From assembly GCA_964447175.1 (NCBI GenBank), contig CAYURP010000079.1:1-5739 (forward strand): DNA of 5,739 nucleotides. Direction: 5' to 3'. Position numbers and translations under genes: made by a program. A model generated the notes under the pieces. The model was not told the DNA's origin. It searched no databases and worked only from the letters and a program-made list of their open reading frames with translations. The stretch comes from CAYURP01 sp964447175. GTDB taxonomy: Bacteria > Zixibacteria > MSB-5A5 > SM23-73-2. Shown here in pieces: positions 1-5,260 of this stretch (position 1 is the stretch's first letter; the number at the start of each line of letters is the position of its first letter).

Positions 1-2
1 AT

Positions 3-494
3 CCTGTAAGAGTACCTCAAAAATATCCTGGAAAGAAATATTTCAAAGGACCAAAGGTCGGAAGATATTCTTGCAATCCTAATGGCAAGAATCCAGGAGA
101 TATTTGGATAATACCTAATGTAAAATGCAATCATGTTGAAAAAACGATCCACCCTTGCCAATTCCCTGTTGAACTTATAGAGAGATTAGTTCTCTCAATG
201 TCCAATGAAAATGATTGGGTTCTTGATCCTTTTTTAGGTGTTGGTACAACCATTATTGCTGCTATCAAACATAATCGCAAAGGCGCAGGAGCAGAAGTAG
301 TGAAAAAATACGTCGACATAGCTCACAAACGTATAATCAAAGAAATTAACGGTGCTCTAAAAACACGTCCAATGTATAAACCAGTGTTTGATCCTAAAAA
401 AGCAGGAAATAGCTTAACAGTTGCACCCTGGGTCAAGAGAAAAAATACAACCCAAATGAAACTTTTAGAAAAAAGAGTGCTTTATAAGACATGA
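3..494 (+). CDS. Type II amino DNA methyltransferase, C-terminal part (BamHI/BglII/BstYI-like)
   Basis: Partial gene: the frame is open from base 3, so the start and the catalytic motif IV lie left of the window. The visible 163 residues carry the end of a beta-class N4/N6 amino methyltransferase. Segment GDIWIIPNVKCNH (about residues 32-44) is followed by a motif X-like HPCQFPVELIERL (50-62), then the SAM-binding motif I DPFLGVGTT (75-83) and a motif II acidic residue in GAEVVKKY (96-103). This order, X before I, is that of the beta class. The enzyme should methylate the site cut by the following gene. Modification of cytosine N4, as in M.BglII, is more likely than adenine N6, but the deciding SPPY or DPPY motif is not visible. 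Its stop overlaps the endonuclease start by ATGA, so the two are probably translationally coupled. The first ATG at 198 is internal and is not the start. Confidence 0.93.
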   Translation, partial: PVRVPQKYPGKKYFKGPKVGRYSCNPNGKNPGDIWIIPNVKCNHVEKTIHPCQFPVELIERLVLSMSNENDWVLDPFLGVGTTIIAAIKHNRKGAGAEVVKKYVDIAHKRIIKEINGALKTRPMYKPVFDPKKAGNSLTVAPWVKRKNTTQMKLLEKRVLYKT

Positions 495-1102
495 AAATTA
501 TTGAAACATATTCACATCTCAATGGTTTGGAATTTCTATTAGTACACAAGCCAGAACTATGGGATGAAATTCAAAAAGTTGTTTCCAAAGTAGATGCAAG
601 ATCTTGTAAGACTAAGATATCTAAAGAAAAGACGATGGTAGGAAGGATATTATTTAGTCCAAAAGACTTAAATAGAGAATTCAAGAAATTGTTAACAAAA
701 CATGGCTGGCAAGAGAGTCGTGTTAGCTACTGGGTGACAAGGAATGAGAAATTAATACGTAAAACTCTTACAATGGATTCTAAAGAGCAAAAAAGGGAAA
801 TCGAATCCACAGGCGAAACTCCAATTTTTAGTTATAACCAGACAGACTATATAAAAGATCGTGTAGCCTTAGAAATTCAATTTGGGAAATATTCTTTTGT
901 AGCTTATGATCTTTTTGTGAAGCATTTAGCTTTCTATGTAGGTGATAAAATTGACGTAGGTGTTGAAGTCTTGCCAATGAAATCCCTCCAAGCTCAAATG
1001 AGTTCAGGTGTACCATATTATGAAGGTGAGCTTTATAACGTAATCCGCCAGGGCCGTGGAGTCCCTGCTGTACCTCTGGTTGTTATGGGTATAGTTCCTT
1101 AA
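491..1102 (+). CDS. Type II restriction endonuclease, BstYI family (expected RGATCY)
   Basis: Complete 203-residue protein, the same length as BstYI as I remember it, and alike along its whole length, for example SHLNGLEF (8-15), KDRVALEIQFGKYSFVAYDL (122-141) and YYEGELYNVIRQGRGVP (176-192). The catalytic residues known for BstYI (Asp119, Glu128, Gln130) fall at exactly the same numbers here: D119 in QTDY and E128-x-Q130 in ALEIQF. This is the E-x-Q active site shared with BglII in the PD-(D/E)xK superfamily. The enzyme should cleave RGATCY as a dimer with Mg2+, in the cytoplasm, with host DNA protected by the upstream methyltransferase. The ATG at 491 overlaps the methyltransferase TGA and has only a weak Shine-Dalgarno-like AAGAG about 14 bases upstream, so translation probably depends on coupling. 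Its AT-rich codon use differs from the operon at 1509-5086, which fits acquisition by transfer. Exact specificity is inferred. Confidence 0.93.
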   Translation: MKIIETYSHLNGLEFLLVHKPELWDEIQKVVSKVDARSCKTKISKEKTMVGRILFSPKDLNREFKKLLTKHGWQESRVSYWVTRNEKLIRKTLTMDSKEQKREIESTGETPIFSYNQTDYIKDRVALEIQFGKYSFVAYDLFVKHLAFYVGDKIDVGVEVLPMKSLQAQMSSGVPYYEGELYNVIRQGRGVPAVPLVVMGIVP

Positions 1103-1121
1103 AAAAAACTTTGTACAACCT

Positions 1122-1150
1122 AGTAACAGATGAAGATGCACGTTACTTTT
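1122..1150 (+). terminator. Weak possible terminator hairpin after the endonuclease gene
   Basis: AGTAAC at 1122-1127 and GTTACT at 1142-1147 form a six-base stem with a 14-base loop, followed by TTT within a short T run. The stem is short and poor in GC, so termination here would be inefficient. It is the only candidate I found between the endonuclease gene and the next promoter. Confidence 0.2.
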
Positions 1151-1242
1151 ACATCTACAGTAAATTGCAACCTCAAATTGAACAATCCTAATCTGTAAAA
1201 TCCTTCCAAAATAAGCCAGAATCGTATATAATATCCATACAC

Positions 1243-1261
1243 TGTATATTTATTATATACA
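1243..1261. repeat. Inverted repeat TGTATAT-N5-ATATACA
   Basis: Perfect seven-base arms separated by TTATT. A further GTATAT half-site lies just upstream at about 1224. The centre is some 225 bases upstream of the predicted sigma-54 start, within the range used by enhancer-binding activators. A regulator site is possible, but AT-rich DNA makes such dyads by chance. Confidence 0.35.
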
Positions 1262-1311
1262 CCATAAAAACCACCTAAGTTCTTATTCCCCAATAAAAGC
1301 ATTGTTAATTG

Positions 1312-1332
1312 ATGCATATATATTATATGCAT
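1312..1332. repeat. Inverted repeat ATGCATATA-N3-TATATGCAT
   Basis: Perfect nine-base arms around a three-base centre. It lies about 155 bases upstream of the predicted transcription start, a normal place for a sigma-54 activator site. The arms include two ATGCAT cores, which makes this less likely to be pure AT-rich noise than the dyad at 1243-1261. It has no T tract and no gene ends beside it, so I prefer a protein-binding site to a terminator. Confidence 0.4.
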
Positions 1333-1397
1333 TGGTTCTGCAATTCTTACAAAATATGTCCATCTTTAATTTTCTTTATAAATTGTAATATATTAAA

Positions 1398-1410
1398 AAT
1401 CAATCACTTA
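1398..1410 (+). promoter_or_regulatory. IHF-like binding site
   Basis: AATCAATCACTTA fits the IHF consensus WATCAANNNNTTR at every defined position and is embedded in AT-rich sequence. It lies between the upstream dyads and the sigma-54 promoter, centred near -73, where IHF typically bends DNA to bring an activator to the polymerase. The match is direct; the function is inferred. A single match in AT-rich DNA can arise by chance. Confidence 0.4.
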
Positions 1411-1431
1411 TAAGATATTTTAATACGGACT

Positions 1432-1449
1432 TTGTGAAATAAATCACAA
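1432..1449. promoter_or_regulatory. CRP/FNR-family operator-like palindrome
   Basis: TTGTGA-N6-TCACAA is a perfect palindrome containing the CRP core TGTGA-N6-TCACA. It ends one to two bases before the -24 element of the sigma-54 promoter. A bound CRP/FNR-family protein would lie close to or against the sigma-54 polymerase, so repression or modulation is the likely effect. It could alternatively serve a sigma-70 promoter, but the only -10 candidate (TTACAT, 1468-1473) is poor. Confidence 0.55.
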
Positions 1450-1450
1450 T

Positions 1451-1466
1451 TGGCATATCCATTGCT
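1451..1466 (+). promoter_or_regulatory. Sigma-54 (RpoN) -24/-12 promoter of the receiver/ferredoxin/hybB operon
   Basis: TGGCAT-N5-TTGCT differs from the consensus TGGCAC-N5-TTGCW at one position. The invariant GG (1452-1453) and GC (1464-1465) are 12 bases apart, as required. The predicted start is near 1477, leaving a leader of about 32 bases before the ATG at 1509, which contains the ribosome site AGAGGAAGG (1491-1499). Such promoters need an AAA+ enhancer-binding activator. None is intact in this window, although a fragment of one may lie at 5087-5260. Confidence 0.8.
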
Positions 1467-1508
1467 TTTACATGTGTTGGAAATGAAAAGAGAGGAAGGT
1501 GAAAGAAG

Positions 1509-2486
1509 ATGTCTTACAAAGCAAATGTCCTGGTAGTAGACGATGAACAAATTATCTGCAATAGCTGCAGAAAGATATTAAGCCAGGAAGGACATAACGT
1601 TCAGGTGGCTTTAACCGGCAGGGAGGCTCTGAAAAAGGTAGAAGAGGACAAGTACGACGTGCTTATCGCTGACTGGAAGATGCCTGAAATCGACGGAATG
1701 GAAGTCCTGCGAATTGTTAAGAAGAATCATCCGGACATTGTTCTCATTATGATAACCGGTTATCCTTCTGTGCCTTCTGCAGTTAAAGCTATGAGATTAG
1801 GCGTCTCCAATTATCTTCCCAAACCTTTCAGTCCTGAGATCTTAAATGAGGCTTTGGACAAAGCTTTAGATGAGAGAAAAACCCAGAGAAAGGACCTTTT
1901 CCATTATCAGAATTATATCTGGGCTAAGTTGTTAGAAAACGGAATGCTCAGGATCGGAGTTAATAACCTGTTTCGGGAAAGGGTGGGAGACATTCTTTAT
2001 GTGGATTTACCCTTTACCCGGACTAAAGTGGAGCAGGAAAGGCTGTGCATCAGAATCTTAGCCTCTGATAAGCAAGTACATAAGCTATATGCTCCCATTC
2101 GGGGCCGAGTGGTCAGAACCAACTATGAGATCAACTTCAATACCGAATTGATCAACAAAGATCCCTTTGGAAAGGGCTGGATTGTTGAAATCCAACCATC
2201 CCATTTACAGGAGGATCTGCAGAAGTGGTCCGGGGATACCTCAATTCTGGATAAAAATAGAAAGTCCGGATTAGATCAGCAAAACAAAGAAACATCCGGA
2301 AATATAGAAGCCAACATTAAAACAAGGATCCAGGCAGATGAGTCTCAGAAGGTTAAAATCAGTATACCAAAATTCTTGCTGTCTGTTATTGCATCTCGAC
2401 TCTTTTTCTTAACATTATTGCCCGTTTGCCTGGGGTTGATGATGAAAGCTTTATTTTATCAGTTTAGCCCAAAAGGAGCTAACTGA
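1509..2486 (+). CDS. Membrane-anchored response regulator: receiver + GcvH-like lipoyl domain
   Basis: 325 residues in three parts. Residues 5-122 are a CheY-like receiver with acidic D11/D12, phospho-acceptor D55 (IADWKMPEIDG), T83 and K105 (PKPF). Residues about 132-240 resemble the glycine-cleavage H protein: an IWAKLLENGMLRIGV start, VGDILYVDLP (159-168), LYAPIRGRVV (193-202), and ELINKDPFGKGWIVEIQP (213-230). Lys188 sits six residues before the Tyr of LYAP, where H protein carries its lipoyl-lysine, so lipoylation is possible. After a polar linker, residues about 290-318 form a hydrophobic membrane segment with basic residues before it, placing the receiver and lipoyl domains in the cytoplasm. 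There is no DNA-binding or enzyme output domain. It is the first gene of the operon, with a good ribosome site. The role is unknown: a phosphorylation-controlled docking or electron-transfer partner of the membrane complex is my inference. It is not a glycine-cleavage enzyme component by context. Confidence 0.88.
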   Translation: MSYKANVLVVDDEQIICNSCRKILSQEGHNVQVALTGREALKKVEEDKYDVLIADWKMPEIDGMEVLRIVKKNHPDIVLIMITGYPSVPSAVKAMRLGVSNYLPKPFSPEILNEALDKALDERKTQRKDLFHYQNYIWAKLLENGMLRIGVNNLFRERVGDILYVDLPFTRTKVEQERLCIRILASDKQVHKLYAPIRGRVVRTNYEINFNTELINKDPFGKGWIVEIQPSHLQEDLQKWSGDTSILDKNRKSGLDQQNKETSGNIEANIKTRIQADESQKVKISIPKFLLSVIASRLFFLTLLPVCLGLMMKALFYQFSPKGAN

Positions 2487-2525
2487 AATGAAAAGAAACA
2501 ATAACCAACGAGAGGAGTGAGTAAC

Positions 2526-3086
2526 ATGGTAGCCCTATTCGTAGCATTGACCTTCCTAGCAGCCATAACCGTTGACGCGCTGCTCAGGAGAGGTAAGGAG
2601 CAAGAGGAGGGAATGGCACTGTCTTACTATGCCCGGCCAGCCGTAAGGCCTGGAACCAACGTTTTGGTGGTGGATGATGAAAAGGTGGTGTGCAACAGCT
2701 GCCAAAAGATTCTGGCTAAGAAAGGTTACAATGTGGACATCGCTTTAACTGCAAAGGAAGCATTAAACAAAGTTAAAGAAAATGGATTCAACGTGGTGAT
2801 AGCTGATTGGAAGATGCCTGAAATCGATGGAATGGAGATTGCAAAAAGAGTCAAGAAAGAAAATCCCAATACTGTGGTGATAATGATCACTGGTTACCCT
2901 TCGGTTGAATCTTCCATTAAAGCTCTGAGGTCCGGCGTATCAGATTACGTGCCTAAACCCTTTACCCCGGATGAGCTATCCGATGCGGTAATGAGAGCTT
3001 TATCTAAAGGCCATGCCGTTCCCACTGATCTGGTAATCAATCGCTTAGTGGAAAAAGGCATAGTGGACTTAGAGGGAAGAGCTTAA
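2526..3086 (+). CDS. Membrane-anchored receiver-only response regulator, paralogue of the preceding gene
   Basis: 186 residues from the ATG at 2526. I chose this over the in-frame GTG at 2517 because AGAGGAG (2511-2517) is a well-spaced ribosome site for the ATG and would itself cover the GTG. Residues 1-20 are a hydrophobic helix followed by RRGK, giving an N-out, C-in anchor. Residues about 45-162 are a receiver with D50/D51, phospho-acceptor D94 in IADWKMPEIDG, T122 and K144 in PKPF. A short tail (163-186) follows, with no output domain. The receiver is strongly similar to that of the preceding gene, including a shared CNSC in the first helix (C56, C59), so one arose by duplication. Its anchor is at the opposite end of the protein. 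It is probably a membrane-tethered phosphorylation switch or phosphate sink for the same pathway; no kinase is encoded nearby. Confidence 0.9.
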   Translation: MVALFVALTFLAAITVDALLRRGKEQEEGMALSYYARPAVRPGTNVLVVDDEKVVCNSCQKILAKKGYNVDIALTAKEALNKVKENGFNVVIADWKMPEIDGMEIAKRVKKENPNTVVIMITGYPSVESSIKALRSGVSDYVPKPFTPDELSDAVMRALSKGHAVPTDLVINRLVEKGIVDLEGRA

Positions 3087-3097
3087 TCATCATAAAC

Positions 3098-3103
3098 AAG
3101 GAG
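3098..3103 (+). promoter_or_regulatory. Ribosome binding site that fixes the ferredoxin gene start
   Basis: AAGGAG lies seven bases before the ATG at 3111. An in-frame TAA at 3093-3095 excludes any longer protein. This matters because it shows that no Tat or Sec signal peptide is hidden upstream. Confidence 0.85.
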
Positions 3104-3110
3104 TTACCAA

Positions 3111-3893
3111 ATGGCAAAACCCAAAGCCCTGCTGATAGACATAACCAAATGTATCGGGTGCCAGGCTTGTGTCTACGCCTGCAAGGAAGCCAATAATCTC
3201 CCGGAACCTGATAAAGAGGAAACCGAACTTTCACCCTCAGCTTACACGGTGGTGAAAGAAAAGGATGACATCTATTACCGTAGATTATGCATGCACTGCA
3301 ATGTGCCAACCTGTGCCTCGGTCTGTCCGGTAAAGGCTTTCGAAAAAACACCTGAAGGTCCGGTAATCTACCATGGCAAAAAATGTATAGGCTGCAGGTA
3401 TTGCATACAAGCCTGCCCCTTTAGTGTGCCAACCTATGAATGGAAAAGCGCCAAACCCCTGGTCAGAAAATGCACCATGTGCGCAGAGAGACAAAAACAG
3501 GGGAAAATAACCGCTTGTGCTGAAGCCTGTCCCACAGGCGCCACAATTTTTGGCGATCGGGAAGAACTGTTGAATGAAGCTCGGAGGAGGATAAAGGAAA
3601 ATCCGGAAACATACGTGAATCATATCTATGGTGAGAAAGAGGCAGGAGGGACATCCGTTTTATTTCTATCCAACGTTGAGTTTGAAAAACTTGGATTCCC
3701 GGCCAACCTTATTGAGGAGCCTCTCTCAGATCTGACCTGGAAGATTATGTCCAAGATTCCTAATTACGTGGTGGTCAGCGGTGTTTTTCTCTATGGCATC
3801 TACTGGATCATTAACAGAAGAACGGAGCTTGCTGAGCTAAGAGAAAAATCAAAGGACTCAGAACAGAAGGAAAAGACTGCAGAGAAAACATAA
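3111..3893 (+). CDS. Four-cluster 4Fe-4S ferredoxin-type electron-transfer subunit (HybA/NrfC/FdnH family), C-terminally anchored
   Basis: 260 residues with exactly 16 cysteines in four sets: 14/17/20/24, 60/63/68/72, 92/95/98/102 and 121/124/136/140. This is the pattern of the four-cluster subunits of complex iron-sulfur molybdoenzymes and hydrogenase-2, so it should hold four [4Fe-4S] clusters as an electron wire between a catalytic subunit and a quinone-reactive membrane subunit. Residues about 217-235 form one membrane helix, followed by a charged lysine- and glutamate-rich tail, as in HybA and FdnH. HybA has a Tat signal; this protein has none and cannot gain one, because a stop precedes the start. 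It is therefore either cytoplasmic or exported bound to a partner, as FdnH is. The next gene starts 11 bases on, with its ribosome site overlapping this stop. The partner is the HybB-like protein; the catalytic subunit is unknown. Confidence 0.92.
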   Translation: MAKPKALLIDITKCIGCQACVYACKEANNLPEPDKEETELSPSAYTVVKEKDDIYYRRLCMHCNVPTCASVCPVKAFEKTPEGPVIYHGKKCIGCRYCIQACPFSVPTYEWKSAKPLVRKCTMCAERQKQGKITACAEACPTGATIFGDREELLNEARRRIKENPETYVNHIYGEKEAGGTSVLFLSNVEFEKLGFPANLIEEPLSDLTWKIMSKIPNYVVVSGVFLYGIYWIINRRTELAELREKSKDSEQKEKTAEKT

Positions 3894-3904
3894 AGGAGTC
3901 ACAA

Positions 3905-5086
3905 ATGAAATTGCCATTTAAATTCACTTTCTGGAAAGGGGTTTTGGTTGTAATCTGGATCCTGGGAATCATAGCCACAATCGTTCGTTTCTCCAAGGGA
4001 CTGGGAGCATCTACCAATTTAAGCGATCAGTTTCCCTGGGGACTGTGGATTGGTTTTGATATCTTGTGTGGTATAGGCTTGGCAGCTGGTGGGTTTACCA
4101 TAGCAGCCATTGTCTACATATTTCACATAAAAAGATTCTATCCCATCTTAAGACCCACTATCCTGACTGCTTTTCTGGGATATATTATGATGATATTTGG
4201 TCTTTTATTTGACCTGGGACAGCCCTGGAGAATCTGGCATCTATTGATATACTGGAATCCTCACTCGGTGTTGTTTGAAGTCGGCTGGTGCGTAATGCTT
4301 TATACCACGGTTTTAGCTTTAGAGTTCAGCCCCATAGCCTTTGAGCGTTTGGGCTGGGGCAAGCCCAGGGAATGGATCCGTAAGGTGACTATACCTCTGG
4401 TTATAGCCGGAGTCATTCTCTCTACCCTGCACCAATCCTCTTTAGGATCTTTGTATTTGATAATGCCGGAAAAGTTATATCCTTTCTGGTATTCTCCTAT
4501 CATACCGTTTTTGTTCTTTTTATCTGCTTTAGCAGCTGGGTGTGCCATGGTGATTTTCGAGTCTCACTTGAGCTTCAGAGCATTTGGGCATCGTTTGAAA
4601 CTGGAGCTTTTGGCTGATCTGGGCCGGGTAATGCTGGTTACTTTAATCGTGTATGCCATCCTGAAAATTCAGGATTTCTCAGGACGTGGTGTCTGGGTAC
4701 ATATCTTTGAGAATCGTATGGAGACCCAGCTTTTCTGGTTAGAGGCAACAATAGGAGTAATTGCCCCCATTGTCCTTTTATCCATAAAGCGAATAAGACT
4801 TTCTGCTCAAGGTTTATATTATGCTTCAATTTGTACCATTACCGGATTTCTGCTAAACCGGCTCAATGTCTCGGTAACCGGTATGGAAGCATCATCTGGT
4901 GTTCATTATTTTCCCTCCTGGATGGAGATTTCCATAACCTTAGCCATTGTGGCGACCGGATTTTTCGTCTTTTCCTTAGCCGTACGCTATTTACCAATCT
5001 TTGAACACTCTGATTCAAATTCCAGAGCCGACCTCGCAAACATGACATATGATGATCTAAAAACTGAGCTAATACCTAAGGCTTAA
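3905..5086 (+). CDS. hybB: HybB-like quinone-reactive integral membrane subunit (NrfD/PsrC superfamily)
   Basis: 393 residues, close to the length of E. coli HybB (about 392). I count ten hydrophobic segments, at about 8-28, 46-73, 84-104, 121-141, 158-180, 195-218, 235-256, 277-297, 304-324 and 340-363. Family hallmarks are TNLSDQFPWGLWIGFD (37-52), YWNPHSVLFEVGW (116-128) and HQSSLGSLYL (176-185). NrfD/HybB proteins have no haem of their own and exchange electrons between a ferredoxin-type subunit and the menaquinone or ubiquinone pool; in HybB this can be linked to proton movement. The ribosome site AAAGGAG (3892-3898) overlaps the previous stop, showing tight coupling with the ferredoxin gene. 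The hydrogenase large and small subunits that give HybB its name are absent here, so the electron donor may differ. The family assignment is firm; the hydrogenase role is not. Confidence 0.93.
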   Translation: MKLPFKFTFWKGVLVVIWILGIIATIVRFSKGLGASTNLSDQFPWGLWIGFDILCGIGLAAGGFTIAAIVYIFHIKRFYPILRPTILTAFLGYIMMIFGLLFDLGQPWRIWHLLIYWNPHSVLFEVGWCVMLYTTVLALEFSPIAFERLGWGKPREWIRKVTIPLVIAGVILSTLHQSSLGSLYLIMPEKLYPFWYSPIIPFLFFLSALAAGCAMVIFESHLSFRAFGHRLKLELLADLGRVMLVTLIVYAILKIQDFSGRGVWVHIFENRMETQLFWLEATIGVIAPIVLLSIKRIRLSAQGLYYASICTITGFLLNRLNVSVTGMEASSGVHYFPSWMEISITLAIVATGFFVFSLAVRYLPIFEHSDSNSRADLANMTYDDLKTELIPKA

Positions 5087-5260
5087 GCTAATGGACGGGT
5101 GCCCCACAGCTCTGCTGTAGAAAGCATTGAGAAATCCTTCATTCTGGACGCCTTAACCAGAAACGACTGGAACATAACTAAATCCGCCAAAGACGTGGGC
5201 ATGCAGAGATCAAATTTTCAAACTTTGATGAGAAAATACAATATTAGAATAGAAAAATAA
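5087..5260 (+). pseudogene. Orphan Fis-type helix-turn-helix, probable remnant of a sigma-54 activator gene
   Basis: The frame directly after the hybB stop is open for 57 codons to TAA at 5258-5260. From about 5117 it reads as the C-terminal DNA-binding domain of NtrC-family activators: AVESIEKSFILDALTRNDWN, then ITKSAKDVGMQRSNFQTLM and a basic RKYNIRIEK tail. The receiver and AAA+ domains that normally precede it are missing. There is no in-frame ATG before the domain; the only upstream start is GTG at 5099, without a proper ribosome site. I read it as the 3' end of a decayed or deleted activator gene, perhaps the one that served the sigma-54 promoter of this operon. An independent Fis-like protein of about 53 residues translated from GTG is possible but less likely. 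Confidence 0.65.

Larger units (their letters stand above)
1103..1508. other. AT-rich intergenic control region, 406 bases
   Basis: I see no convincing gene here on either strand. The only sizeable open frame (minus strand, 1120-1332) is AT-rich, low-complexity and unlike any family I know. The left part holds a weak hairpin and two perfect dyads. The right part holds an IHF-like site, a CRP-like palindrome and a sigma-54 promoter for the operon that starts at 1509. No strong intrinsic terminator follows the endonuclease gene. Confidence 0.7.

Noticed and set aside
1120..1332. Minus-strand open frame of 70 codons
   Set aside because: Low-complexity tyrosine-rich product from AT-rich DNA that overlaps dyads and lacks a ribosome site; better explained as non-coding.
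1312..1332. Nine-base dyad as a terminator of the restriction-modification pair
   Set aside because: It lies over 200 bases beyond the endonuclease stop, is AT-rich and has no T tract.
1887..2232. True glycine-cleavage H protein encoded as a separate gene
   Set aside because: The domain is in one uninterrupted frame with the receiver, and no glycine-cleavage T or P genes are present.
2488..2520. Ten-codon open frame between the two receiver genes whose TGA overlaps the ribosome site of the second
   Set aside because: It has an AGGAG about eleven bases upstream and could couple translation, but it is too short to separate from chance and I see no leader-peptide features.
2517..2525. GTG at 2517 as start of the second receiver gene
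   Set aside because: The GTG overlaps the ribosome site that serves the ATG at 2526 and has no good site of its own.
3037..3654. Several minus-strand open frames across the ferredoxin gene
   Set aside because: They mirror the cysteine-rich coding sequence of the plus strand and show no family resemblance.
5106..5118. Hairpin ACAGC-TCT-GCTGT after hybB as an operon terminator
   Set aside because: The five-base stem has no T tract behind it and lies in the open frame of the helix-turn-helix fragment.
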